Assembly: GCA_947626935.1 (NCBI GenBank)
Contig: CANQUD010000008.1
Coordinates: 1-59,388, forward strand
DNA: 59,388 nt
Source of the DNA: an uncultured Clostridia bacterium
GTDB taxonomy: Bacteria > Bacillota > Clostridia > Christensenellales > Borkfalkiaceae
Direction: 5' to 3'
The position numbers and the translations under genes were made by a program. Every line of letters begins with the position of its first letter. Position 1 is the stretch's first letter. Below, piece by piece: positions 19,914 to 27,914 of the stretch. Below the pieces are notes generated by a model. It was not told where the DNA came from and did not search any database. It saw only the letters and a program-made list of their open reading frames with translations.

Positions 19914-20555
19914 TCACCAGACGAAGTTCGCCCTCGCCGCCTCGCCGTTGTCGACGAGAAGGTCCTGCGCCGTCATCGATCGGTTGACGACGGCAAGAAA
20001 GTACACCCATTCTGCAATTTCTTCGGGAGACGCCCACTTTTTGAGGGGCGTCTCGTCCATGATCTCCGCCCAGAGACGGGGATCGTTCATCACGCGGGCG
20101 TTAAGTTCGGTCGTCACGCCCCCGGGGGAGAGGCTGTTGCACGTCCCGCCCCAAGAAGCGGCGCGGAGCGCGACATTCTTCATATACGCGACCAAACCGC
20201 CCTTACTTGCAGCATAAGCGGGGAATTCCGCCCCCGTCCGAGCGCTCGCCGACGCAACAAACACGATGCTTTTCGGCTTTGCGGGAAGGTAAAATTCGGT
20301 GACGCGCATCGACCCCTTGAGGTTGACTTCGATGTCTCTGCCGCTGTCCTGCACGCCCGCATTGTTGATGAGAACGTCGGGCAGTAAGGTCGGAAGGGCC
20401 CCCTCGAGAATGTCCGCCGTCACATGGGTGTATCCCTCATTTTTGATAGATGGGGGTAGAATATCGATGCCGAGGACGGTGTGTCCGCGCTCCAAAAAGA
20501 GTTCCGCGGCCGCCTTCCCGATGCCCTTACTCGACCCCGTGATCAGAATTTTCAT
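19914..20555 (-). CDS. Short-chain dehydrogenase/reductase (SDR)
   Basis: The 213-residue NAD(P)-dependent oxidoreductase has TGSSKGIG (6-13) as the cofactor-binding turn, NNAG (64-67), a serine pair at 102/104 and the catalytic Tyr114 and Lys118 (YAASK). The SPGG motif that usually follows is present as SLSPGGVTTEL. It is somewhat shorter than the usual 240-250 residues, with a short segment between beta strands 2 and 3. The substrate is unknown. The start lies inside the end of the upstream transporter gene (29-base overlap), with AAAGGAA as ribosome binding site, so the two genes form one transcript. Why an SDR is paired with a queuosine-precursor transporter is unclear. Confidence 0.92.
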   Translation of the reverse strand: MKILITGSSKGIGKAAAELFLERGHTVLGIDILPPSIKNEGYTHVTADILEGALPTLLPDVLINNAGVQDSGRDIEVNLKGSMRVTEFYLPAKPKSIVFVASASARTGAEFPAYAASKGGLVAYMKNVALRAASWGGTCNSLSPGGVTTELNARVMNDPRLWAEIMDETPLKKWASPEEIAEWVYFLAVVNRSMTAQDLLVDNGEAARANFVW

Positions 20556-21306
20556 ACAGTTGTTCCTTTTTGGAGAGAAAATCGAGATATTGTTCGCCGA
20601 CGCCGTCCCGTTTCCACCGTCTGCAGATCCTGTAGCCGAGCGGGGAGAACGCCGCCTCGCACAAAAGTTCCGCCACCATGCCCGTCAAGGCGCAGGTCAC
20701 GCATTGCAGAGGGGACCAGCCGAAGAAGAAAAAACTCACGATGAAGGCGAAGATGAGGTTGTCCGCAAATTGCCCGACCGCCGTCGAGACATATGACCTG
20801 CACGCATAGGCGAGAAAGCCGTCGGGATGCTTTTTGAAGATCTTGCCGATGCCCCAATTCGAGAAGTTATTGATCGCCGCCGAGGCGAGAAATGCGACCG
20901 AACTCCCGAGGAGAACGTACCACGTCCCGCCGAAAGTGGAATCGAGCGCATCGTTGATGACGGGTTCTTCACCGAAGTCATAAAACGCACCCCATGTCCC
21001 AGGAATGAGGGAAGAGAGGAAGAGCAAGAGGCACAAAAACAGGTTGACGAGGGCGGCAATGACGGAGAGCGTCGTCGCGGCTTTCGGACCGAAATGTTTC
21101 GTGAGGACGTCCATACATAAAAAAGACGCCCACGAGACCGTAATGCCGCAATCGAGCGCAAGCCATTCGAGGGGAATGTCGAGACTCTTGTTGGCGAGCA
21201 GGTTCATCGCAAAGACGCTCAAGAGGAAGAGCGCGAAGGTGAACGGCGGCACGGAGGAGAGGAGCAGTTTTGTTTCCTGAAGGAAATTTTTGAGTTGTTG
21301 CTTCAT
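20527..21306 (-). CDS. VUT/YhhQ-type queuosine precursor transporter
   Basis: The 259-residue integral membrane protein has about six hydrophobic segments. Family marks are VSWASFLCMDVLTKHFGPKAA, which fits the DVxxExYGxxxA motif of the vitamin-uptake (QPTR) family, and STAVGQFADNLIFAFI, which fits the VGQxxDxxxF motif. Members import queuine-type bases such as preQ0 or preQ1 for tRNA modification. AAGGAGG precedes the ATG. A promoter at 21365-21393 and a leader matching the preQ1-I riboswitch plan sit directly upstream, which independently supports the substrate call. Its 3' end overlaps the SDR gene. Confidence 0.88.
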   Translation of the reverse strand: MKQQLKNFLQETKLLLSSVPPFTFALFLLSVFAMNLLANKSLDIPLEWLALDCGITVSWASFLCMDVLTKHFGPKAATTLSVIAALVNLFLCLLLFLSSLIPGTWGAFYDFGEEPVINDALDSTFGGTWYVLLGSSVAFLASAAINNFSNWGIGKIFKKHPDGFLAYACRSYVSTAVGQFADNLIFAFIVSFFFFGWSPLQCVTCALTGMVAELLCEAAFSPLGYRICRRWKRDGVGEQYLDFLSKKEQLYENSDHGVE

Positions 21307-21313
21307 GACGAAG

Positions 21314-21356
21314 CCTCCTTGTTTTTTTTGGATGGTTTTGCAAGGGAAACATCCAT
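21314..21356 (-). promoter_or_regulatory. Candidate preQ1-I riboswitch (H-type pseudoknot) over the ribosome binding site
   Basis: Read on the minus strand, the leader forms stem P1 UGGAUG/CAUCCA (21350-21355 with 21329-21334). The P1 loop segment CCUUG (21341-21345) can pair with CAAGG (21317-21321) across an A-run of seven. The loop after P2 reads CAAAAC and begins with the C expected to pair with the ligand. CAAGG overlaps the AAGGAGG ribosome binding site, so closing P2 would block translation. The plan (P1, short loop, P2, C-first loop, A-rich tail, P2') is that of class I preQ1 riboswitches. Confidence 0.75.
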
Positions 21357-21364
21357 GTTTCTCT

Positions 21365-21393
21365 ATTATAGCGCATCTTTTCCCGCCTGTAAA
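21365..21393 (-). promoter_or_regulatory. Promoter of the transporter-SDR unit
   Basis: On the minus strand TTTACA (21388-21393) and TATAAT (21365-21370) are 17 bases apart. Transcription would begin about 3-6 bases before the pseudoknot. Confidence 0.88.
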
Positions 21394-21427
21394 GCATTTT
21401 CACCGAACTTCTTTCGAGCAAACCCCA

Positions 21428-21482
21428 GACCTTACCCCTTTTGGGGGGAAGGTGGCACGGCGCAGCCGTGACGAATGGGGGA
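21428..21482 (+). repeat. Dispersed module B
   Basis: It is the ACCTTACCCC-tttt-GGGGGGAAGGT hairpin plus CACGGC-gca-GCCGTG, then gacgaatgggg. It continues into gaacgtaaaccctctcc, as does the copy at 21738. Confidence 0.88.
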
Positions 21483-21490
21483 GAACGTAA

Positions 21491-21535
21491 ACCCTCTCCA
21501 TGGGAGAGGGATGTCGCACCGCGACAGGGTGTGGG
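21491..21535 (+). repeat. Short variant of module D
   Basis: It has CCCTCTCC-atg-GGAGAGGG, then TGTCGC-acc-GCGACA, then gggtgtgggtcaccg. The ends match the full D modules, but the long nested hairpin is replaced by a short perfect one. Confidence 0.7.
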
Positions 21536-21636
21536 TCACCGTATTCACGTCATCCCGCCCCGCGCGAATTCTTATTGCTCCAAGCGCGGCACGAGCGCAT
21601 AGCGCGAAGTAACGAATGTGAGGGATCTCATGCTTG

Positions 21637-21675
21637 AGATTTCTCGGGCTTCGCCCTCGAAATGACGTAGTGGGG
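21637..21675. repeat. Dispersed module F
   Basis: It is the second copy of gagatttctcg...cgaaatgacgta. A related copy is at 10203-10237. Confidence 0.7.
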
Positions 21676-21679
21676 CATT

Positions 21680-21729
21680 ATCCCCCCCACCACCGCCTAC
21701 GGCGGAGCCTCCCCCCCGAAGGGGTAGGC
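21680..21729 (+). repeat. Dispersed module C, variant stem
   Basis: The core hairpin is CCGCC-tac-GGCGG, whereas the copies near 9903 and 27858 have CCCGC-tac-GCGGG. Both arms changed together. Confidence 0.88.
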
Positions 21730-21737
21730 TTTACCCA

Positions 21738-21800
21738 GACCTTACCCCTTTTGGGGGGAAGGTGGCACGGCGTAGCCGTGACGAATGGGGGGGAACGTAA
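21738..21800 (+). repeat. Dispersed module B
   Basis: This copy has the loop gta in the CACGGC/GCCGTG hairpin. It follows module C and leads into module D. Confidence 0.88.
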
Positions 21801-21960
21801 ACCCTCTCCGTGGGAGGGTGGAGCGGCGCAATTCTGCTCAACAGCCCAGTGGGCTGTGAGCTGCGCCGCGACAGGAGCGCTGGCAGGCGCGACGGGCTTT
21901 GCGGCGGTCCCTGCCGCCCAAAGGTAGGGGAGTGGGTCACCGCAGCTCTCTTGCCCACCC
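21801..21960 (+). repeat. Dispersed module D, copy 1
   Basis: Four hairpins run in series. The second is nested: outer GCGGCGCA/TGCGCCGC (21823-21830, 21862-21869) and inner ACAGCCC/GGGCTGT (21841-21857). The third is GCGC-tggcag-GCGC. The fourth is CTTTG.GGCGG with a bulged C. Other copies are at 27531 and 32406. Confidence 0.88.
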
Positions 21961-21969
21961 CTTGAGGGA

Positions 21970-22076
21970 AGAATTTTGCATTCTGCCAAAGATTGATAAT
22001 CTTTGGCGCAAAATTCTTATAGCATTTGCCCATATGCGTGGGCAAATGCCGACCAAACGCGGGTTTCTACCCGCGT
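21970..22076. repeat. Three perfect hairpins in a row
   Basis: Hairpin 1 is nested: agaattttgc/gcaaaattct outside (21970-21979, 22008-22017) and ccaaagatt/aatctttgg inside. Hairpin 2 is gcatttgccca/tgggcaaatgc (22022-22049). Hairpin 3 is acgcgggt/acccgcgt (22057-22076). No T-run follows any of them. Confidence 0.9.
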
Positions 22077-22081
22077 GCGAG

Positions 22082-22187
22082 GGTGCCCCGCAGGGGCGGA
22101 AGGGGTGTCATTCCGAATCGGAACACCCCCTCAGCCTCGGCAAGGGCAGCCTCGGCAGCTCCCCCTCAAGGGGGCGCCAAGGGAGCC
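22082..22187 (+). repeat. Dispersed module E, copy 1
   Basis: It has GCCCC-gca-GGGGC, then a GGGGTGT/ACACCCC hairpin with an inner TTCCG/CGGAA stem, then a cagcctcggcaagggcagcc stretch. The second copy at 27698 keeps the GGGGTGT/ACACCCC arms but has a different inside. Confidence 0.85.
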
Positions 22188-22264
22188 CCCCGAGGGGGCA
22201 ACCGTCGCCTTCCTTCCCCCCAAAAAAGTTTCTAAAAAATTTTGTCATTTTTTTCGTAATAGTA

Positions 22265-22293
22265 TTGACATTACATTTCAAATCATGTAAAAT
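22265..22293 (+). promoter_or_regulatory. Promoter of the 1701-residue surface protein gene
   Basis: TTGACA (22265-22270), a 17-base spacer and TAAAAT (22288-22293), 61 bases before the ATG. Confidence 0.88.
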
Positions 22294-22354
22294 TACCTTG
22301 ATTGAATATCGCCCGTTTGCTGTGGGGGAAACGGCTGCGGGCAAAGGAGAAATT

Positions 22355-25300
22355 ATGAGGAATCAATCAACGCTCAAGAAGCTCTCGCTTGTCCTTCTGT
22401 CGGCGCTTCTCTGCACGTTCCTTGCCCTGACCTGCATCGCTTGGGGCAACAGCGTGAAGTCATCCGCCGCGGAACCCGACGTGCACGAGCACACATACGA
22501 CGGCGACGTCTACGTTCTCTACGCGCCGAAGTGCGTCGTGGCAGGATTGGGCATGCAGTACTGCTCCGAAGAGGGCTGCCGCAACTCGATCATCGTCTCC
22601 ATTCCCGCAGACGGCTACACGCACGAAGTCGGCGCGGACGGACATTGCATCCATTGCGGAAAGAAGCCTTCCGCTTCCTTCGTGGCAAAGGATGACGAGG
22701 GGGCAGATACCGGCGTTCCCGCCGAGATCGACCACTACGACGTCAAAAAGGCGGAAGGCGGCGACGAAACAAGGCTCGTCGTTCCCGAGACGTACAACGG
22801 CAAACCCGTCCACGTCGCAGAGAATGCTTTCAAGGATGACACGGCTCTGACCGAAGTCATCATCGAGGGCGCTCCCGAGATCGGCTCGAACGCATTCGAT
22901 GGCTGCACGAACCTCGAGAAACTCACCCTCGAAGAGGGCATCGAGAAGATCGGCGCGGAAGCCTTCAAGGGCTGCACGAACCTCGAGGAAGTCGAGCTTC
23001 CCGCAGGCGTCGAGTACATCGGCGCAGACGCCTTCGCGGAAACCGCCTACATCAAAGACGCAAAACTTGAGGACTACGTTCTCTACAACGGTCCTTCCAA
23101 TGAGTACATTCTCAAAGTCACGGCAGAAGCTCTCGTTCCCAAGACGGCGGGCGCTTCCCTGTTCTCTCTGACCGACGAATTGGGCACCTTCACCGTTCCC
23201 GACGGGACGACGGTCATCGCCGAGAAGGCTTTCGCAGGGCTTGAGGGTCTCAAGAAGGTCAACCTTCCCGCAGAAGGTCTTGTCTCGATCGGCAAGAACG
23301 CGTTCGACGGCTGCACGGAGTTCAAGAGCATCCTTCTCCCCGCGGGGATCAAGGGGAGCATCGCAGGTCTCAACATCGCGATCAAGGTCTACTACAACGG
23401 CGCGATGCCCGCGAAGGACGTTGCTTGGGAATATGCCGACGAGCTCGAACTCGTTACCGTTTATTATAAGTCGGAGACCGAACCCGTCGTCGACGGTCAC
23501 TTCTGGCACGATGTCGACGGCGTGATCACCGAATGGCCCCTTTTGACAGATCTTGTCCTTGAAGGCTATGCGGAGACGCTCTATGTCGGCACCGACTCCG
23601 ACTTCACCACGGGCGAAAACTTCAAGGTCTACGCTGTCTATGATGGCGTAAAGAGCAAGGATCCGCTTGCGGCAGACAAGTATACCGTTGATTCTTCCGC
23701 TGTTAAGATGGATACGGAAGGCAACTACCCGGTCACCGTTACCTACCTCTTCAAAACAGCTACATACACCGTTCATGTCGAAGTCAAGACCTACACGGTC
23801 ACGATCGTATACGACAACGGCACCCAAAACGGCTCCGCTACCGTCAGATCCGATGCTCCCGAGTACGCACTTCCCGCAGCGCCGACCAAGACGGGTTACA
23901 CTTTCCTCGGCTGGCAAGTCGGCACCGATACCGAACTCAAAGCCGCGGGGACCAAGATCACCGTCAACGCGGACGTGACGATCACGGCGAAGTGGCAAGT
24001 CAAGACTCCCGCCGTCACCCTTGTTCTCGGCGAAGGCGGCACGGGCGCAACCCCCGAAGTCAGCGACCTCTCCGAGGACAACCAGTACACTGTCACCGTG
24101 AAGGGAACTCCCACCCGCACGGGCTACCGCTTCATGGGTTGGGACGTCAAGCTCAACGGCGAGGCGGCAGAACTGACCGAAGGCAAGCTCGTCCTCGACC
24201 TTGCCGACGAGATGAACGTGACGATCACGGCAAACTGGGCAAAGACCTACACCTTCACCCTCAACGGCGCAGAGAATGCGACCGTGACCTATGAACCCGC
24301 CGAACTTCACGCCGACTACATCACGGGCGAGAAGGTGAAGTTCAAGGTCGAGGCGAAGGCGGGCTATCTCCTCGTCTCCGTCAAGAACGGCGAGACCGCG
24401 CTTGAAGCGGGCGCAGACGGTTTCTACACCGTCGAATTCGCCGATGCCAACATCACCGTCACGGTGACGACGAGCTGCACCGTTTCCCGCGCATACAATG
24501 CACAGCTCAACGGCAACAATCTCTTTGTTGTGTTCGTTGAATCCACGTATACAAAGGAAGAACTCTCGAGCGGACTCAAGCTCCAGCTGAACGGCGAGAC
24601 GAAAGAATTTGCGCCCACCACTGTGGAACAGCCCGAAGGGACCTTCTACAAGGTCGCCTACACGCTTACGGGCATTGAAGGCTCCGCAAGCGGCACGGCT
24701 TACACGTTGACCCTCAAAATGGGGACGCAGACCGTGAAATCCGAGAACATCGTAACAGAATCTAAATTCCTTCAAGCCAAGGACGGCAGCACGACCTACA
24801 CGCTTTCCAAGACGGAAGCCGACACCGTGCTTACCGTTTCCGTCAGCGCGGAAAAGACGGTCGAGTTCAACGATCCCGATATTTACGGCGATGTGTTCCT
24901 TCACTTCTTTATCACGTTTACGGGCTTTGACGCAAGCAGCCTTACGACCGATACCGTGACCCTTCAGATCGGCACGCAATCCGTGAAAGCATCACAAGTG
25001 AACCTTATTGAGAGCGCGAAATATCAGTTGATATTCAACTTGAGTTCGATCACGACCGAAGTGGAGAAGGGTGCGCTTACCCTCAAGATCGCGGACGTCG
25101 GCGACTTCCCCGTGAAACCGGGTTTAGGCGCATGGACCAAGGAATTCTCGACAGCTACCTACAACTACAAGCTTGAGGGCGGCGAGACGGCGACCCTTAC
25201 GATCACCCAGAAGGCGAGCGAGTACACCGTCACGGTCAATGAGACCGCAGTCGAAGGCAACAGCTACAAGCTCATGAACGACACGACGGAAGTTCACAGC

Positions 25301-27460
25301 GGCGAAACCGTTCCCGCTGCCGCAACCCTCAAATTGACCTTCACGTTTGCCCCGAACTACACGGCAAAGGTCAGTGTCGACGGTGCAACGCTCAACGGCT
25401 CGGGTACCGAGTACACCATTTCGAACATCACTGCCAATGTGACGATCACGATTACCTATGTCGACAGCTCCACTGTTCCCGCCAAGAAAGTGACGGCTTG
25501 CATGGACGCGGTCGCAGAAGGCAGTGGTTTCTACATCGTCGTCATGACGGAGAACATTTCCGCCGAGGAAAAGGATGACTTAAAGACGAACTTCCACCTG
25601 AAGATGGGTTCCAAGACAGTCTCTCCGATCACCGTGATTGCGACGGACATTGCTGGTAAATACAAGCTTGAGTTCAACCAAGTCGTCGATCTTGAGCTTG
25701 GCAAACATGCCATAACGGCGGAAGCCTACGGCGAAACGTTCAACGACTTGACTGCTACCGCTCAAAAGCTCGGAACGCTATTCCTGCTTCAAGGACGTAA
25801 CTATACCTTGAGCGTGGAAGAGACGACTCTCTACATCACAGTCTCGGATCCTGCCGCAGCCGAAGAGAGCTATACGGTGAAGTTTGAAGCCGAGGGTGTC
25901 GACGGATATCCCACGCAAGAGACCGTCACGGGAAGCAACACGTTCGACCTCAGCACGAAAACTCCGAGCAAGACGGGTTACACCTTCCTGTATTGGTACT
26001 ACAAGACGGCGGACGAAGAAGCAAGGCTTGACAACGGTTTCGCTCCGAAGGACTTTGTCACGAAAGACAACGACGGCAGCGACACCACGATCACCCTCTA
26101 CGCGAGATTCGTTCAGCACAACTATCCGAGTGTGCCCGATGAGAACGGAAATCTTGTCTGCGAGGACTGCGGTGCGATTCTTCATTCCGGAAAAGCAACG
26201 AGCACAAAAGTAAAGGCTCCCGCAGCTACGACCAAGCTTGACGAAACAGGTATGTCCGTTTCCTTCTGGCTTGTCGAGGCGGGGAATGACTGGGATGCAG
26301 TCGGTGTTTGGACAAACTTCGGAAAGTTCAAGATCTCGCTTCCCAACATTCAGGCAAACAATCAGGGGACGGCTGTCGATAGCGACGAAACGATCGCTGC
26401 CCTTCGTACCAAGATCGGAAACGGAAATGCGCTCCCGAGTTCTGCAGGTGCCTCGATCCTCAACGGTGCAGAGTGGAACTCCATTTGCGCAAGCAAGAAT
26501 ATTTACGTGACGATCACAATCGGACCGCAAGCGATCAACTTCTACAAGAATGGTTTGCAGCTGTTCAGCTATCCTGCAACGATGGCTTTCCCCGCTACTG
26601 AAAATAACGGCACGATGGGGGATTTCATCAAGGCATTCCTGCTTTCCGCACAGAAGGAAGGCGTCACGGTCGCGACGCCCGAAACGGCTTACAACGGCTC
26701 CATTGAAGCCGAAGATGTATTCGTCAAATACGGGAAAGTCTATTCCGCAGAAGAAGCGAAAACGCTCTTCACGAATTACATGACGGAAAAGTGCGCATAT
26801 CCCAAGCATATCCATGTGTATGAAAACGGCGTTTGCAAACTCTGCCATGCACCGCAGTCCGGGAAAGATGTCACGGAAGGCACGGCACAGACCACGACAT
26901 GGACGAGCGAAACGGGTTGGAACAGCAAACGCTATGTCGAAGCGGGCTTTGCAAAGGGCGACAAAGTCGTTGTTTACGGCACGACGAGCAAGGGCGAAGT
27001 CAATGACGCTTGGTTCTCCGTTGTCGCAGAACTTGATACAGGAACCGCTGCGACTTCCTACACCATGCGTACCGACAATTACGGTTGGTACTTCGATGGG
27101 AAAGCAGTTGATAAGTATAATGTTGCAAAGATGAGCGAATTGATCCTTGCCGACGGAACGCTTGGCGTGGTCGGTGACTGGGCGCTCGTTAAAAACATCG
27201 TTGCGGGTTGCAACTGGCGTGTTGAGTTTGATTGGACGGGAGCAAAGCTCGTTGTCACAATGAACTTCACGGGAACGGCAGAGAACAGTGGCAAGAACGT
27301 GACATACGTACAGAAATACTTCTTCGAAGTCGACGCAGAAACCACGTTTGAGCTTCATGTCGGTACCGACTACGGCGATCCCGCCGCAGCAGAGGGTCCT
27401 GTCAACAACCCCGGTAGCGGCAGCATTGACCGCGTAGTCGATTCCAAGGCAGGTGCATAA
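22355..27460 (+). CDS. Secreted LRR/InlB-repeat surface protein
   Basis: The ATG at 22355 is chosen because AAAGGAG precedes it and a signal peptide follows (Lys pair, hydrophobic core about 10-33, likely cut after Ser-Ala-Ala near residue 39). The frame is open further upstream but through repeat modules. The 1701-residue protein has a Cys/His segment (about 45-110), BspA-type LRR units (about 135-350), an Ig-like domain (about 400-478), two or more InlB-type repeats (about 478-635), a long beta-rich middle with repeated TVTVN/TFT units, another InlB unit near 1170-1260, and C-terminal beta-sandwich-like domains. Three CxxC pairs (CIHC, CEDC, CKLC) each follow a His-rich, Gly-containing turn. 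There is no LPXTG motif, lipobox or C-terminal TM, so it may be released or bound non-covalently. A host- or glycan-binding role is inference. Confidence 0.9.
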   Translation: MRNQSTLKKLSLVLLSALLCTFLALTCIAWGNSVKSSAAEPDVHEHTYDGDVYVLYAPKCVVAGLGMQYCSEEGCRNSIIVSIPADGYTHEVGADGHCIHCGKKPSASFVAKDDEGADTGVPAEIDHYDVKKAEGGDETRLVVPETYNGKPVHVAENAFKDDTALTEVIIEGAPEIGSNAFDGCTNLEKLTLEEGIEKIGAEAFKGCTNLEEVELPAGVEYIGADAFAETAYIKDAKLEDYVLYNGPSNEYILKVTAEALVPKTAGASLFSLTDELGTFTVPDGTTVIAEKAFAGLEGLKKVNLPAEGLVSIGKNAFDGCTEFKSILLPAGIKGSIAGLNIAIKVYYNGAMPAKDVAWEYADELELVTVYYKSETEPVVDGHFWHDVDGVITEWPLLTDLVLEGYAETLYVGTDSDFTTGENFKVYAVYDGVKSKDPLAADKYTVDSSAVKMDTEGNYPVTVTYLFKTATYTVHVEVKTYTVTIVYDNGTQNGSATVRSDAPEYALPAAPTKTGYTFLGWQVGTDTELKAAGTKITVNADVTITAKWQVKTPAVTLVLGEGGTGATPEVSDLSEDNQYTVTVKGTPTRTGYRFMGWDVKLNGEAAELTEGKLVLDLADEMNVTITANWAKTYTFTLNGAENATVTYEPAELHADYITGEKVKFKVEAKAGYLLVSVKNGETALEAGADGFYTVEFADANITVTVTTSCTVSRAYNAQLNGNNLFVVFVESTYTKEELSSGLKLQLNGETKEFAPTTVEQPEGTFYKVAYTLTGIEGSASGTAYTLTLKMGTQTVKSENIVTESKFLQAKDGSTTYTLSKTEADTVLTVSVSAEKTVEFNDPDIYGDVFLHFFITFTGFDASSLTTDTVTLQIGTQSVKASQVNLIESAKYQLIFNLSSITTEVEKGALTLKIADVGDFPVKPGLGAWTKEFSTATYNYKLEGGETATLTITQKASEYTVTVNETAVEGNSYKLMNDTTEVHSGETVPAAATLKLTFTFAPNYTAKVSVDGATLNGSGTEYTISNITANVTITITYVDSSTVPAKKVTACMDAVAEGSGFYIVVMTENISAEEKDDLKTNFHLKMGSKTVSPITVIATDIAGKYKLEFNQVVDLELGKHAITAEAYGETFNDLTATAQKLGTLFLLQGRNYTLSVEETTLYITVSDPAAAEESYTVKFEAEGVDGYPTQETVTGSNTFDLSTKTPSKTGYTFLYWYYKTADEEARLDNGFAPKDFVTKDNDGSDTTITLYARFVQHNYPSVPDENGNLVCEDCGAILHSGKATSTKVKAPAATTKLDETGMSVSFWLVEAGNDWDAVGVWTNFGKFKISLPNIQANNQGTAVDSDETIAALRTKIGNGNALPSSAGASILNGAEWNSICASKNIYVTITIGPQAINFYKNGLQLFSYPATMAFPATENNGTMGDFIKAFLLSAQKEGVTVATPETAYNGSIEAEDVFVKYGKVYSAEEAKTLFTNYMTEKCAYPKHIHVYENGVCKLCHAPQSGKDVTEGTAQTTTWTSETGWNSKRYVEAGFAKGDKVVVYGTTSKGEVNDAWFSVVAELDTGTAATSYTMRTDNYGWYFDGKAVDKYNVAKMSELILADGTLGVVGDWALVKNIVAGCNWRVEFDWTGAKLVVTMNFTGTAENSGKNVTYVQKYFFEVDAETTFELHVGTDYGDPAAAEGPVNNPGSGSIDRVVDSKAGA

Positions 27461-27473
27461 TCAATCGAAACAC

Positions 27474-27504
27474 CAAAAAAAACACGGCAATGCCGTGTTT
27501 TTTT
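27474..27504 (+). terminator. Terminator of the surface protein gene
   Basis: An aaaaaaacacggca arm and its complement are followed by T8, starting 14 bases after the stop. Confidence 0.93.
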
Positions 27505-27530
27505 GTGCTCTTTTTGCCTCATTCTTACCC

Positions 27531-27690
27531 CCTCCGTGGGAGGGTGGAGCGGCGCAATTCTGCTCAACAGCCCAGTGGGCTGTGAGCTGCGCCGCGACAT
27601 GAGGCGTGGCATCGCCGAAGGGCTTTGCGGCGGTCCCTGCCGCCCAAAGGTAGGGGCGTGGGTCACCGCAGCTCTCTTGCCCACCCCTTG
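27531..27690 (+). repeat. Dispersed module D, copy 2
   Basis: It has the same four-hairpin plan as copy 1. The inner stem is ACAGCCC/GGGCTGT (27567-27583). The third hairpin is GGCG-tggcat-CGCC, where copy 1 has GCGC/GCGC. It starts 27 bases after a terminator. Confidence 0.88.
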
Positions 27691-27697
27691 AGGGGTG

Positions 27698-27797
27698 GGT
27701 GCCCCGCAGGGGCGGAAGGGGTGTCATCCCAAAACGTGACACCCCCTCAGCCTCGGCAAGGGCAGCCTCGGCAGCTCCCCCTCAAGGGGGCGCCAAG
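27698..27797 (+). repeat. Dispersed module E, copy 2
   Basis: It shares nearly all of copy 1 except the inside of the GGGGTGT/ACACCCC hairpin, which here extends as GGGGTGTCA/TGACACCCC. Confidence 0.85.
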
Positions 27798-27799
27798 TT

Positions 27800-27856
27800 C
27801 CCCCCCATTCGTCACGGCTGCGCCGTGCCACCTTCCCCCCGTAGGGGGTAAGGTCA
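27800..27856 (-). repeat. Dispersed module B
   Basis: On the minus strand: ACCTTACCCC, a loop, GGGGGGAAGGT, then CACGGC-gca-GCCGTG. It is inverted relative to the D and E modules beside it. Confidence 0.86.
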
Positions 27857-27857
27857 G

Positions 27858-27909
27858 AGCCTACCCCTTCGGGGGGGAGGCTCCCGCGTAGCGGGTGGTG
27901 GGGGGGACA
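27858..27909 (-). repeat. Dispersed module C
   Basis: The core hairpin is CCCGC-tac-GCGGG. It ends only 5 bases before the stop codon of the small lipoprotein gene, so it sits in that gene's 3' end on the transcript side. Confidence 0.86.
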
Positions 27910-27914
27910 TCCCC

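Larger units (their letters stand above)
21394..22354. other. Gene-free region between the transporter unit and the next surface protein
   Basis: This is 961 bases with no credible gene. It is packed with dispersed modules B, D-short, F, C, B, D and E, in that order. Between D and E there are three more perfect hairpins (21970-22076). The last part holds the promoter of the following gene. Frames open through it, including an extension of the downstream gene to 21899, have the Arg/Pro/Gly/Ser-rich look of translated repeats. Confidence 0.8.

Noticed and set aside
21899..22354. Upstream extension of the 1701-residue surface protein frame
   Set aside because: It runs through repeat modules and the promoter. 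The ATG at 22355 has a ribosome binding site and signal peptide.
27625..27891. Open frame inside modules D, E and B
   Set aside because: Arg/Pro/Gly-rich translation of hairpin repeats, with similar peptides from every copy in several frames.
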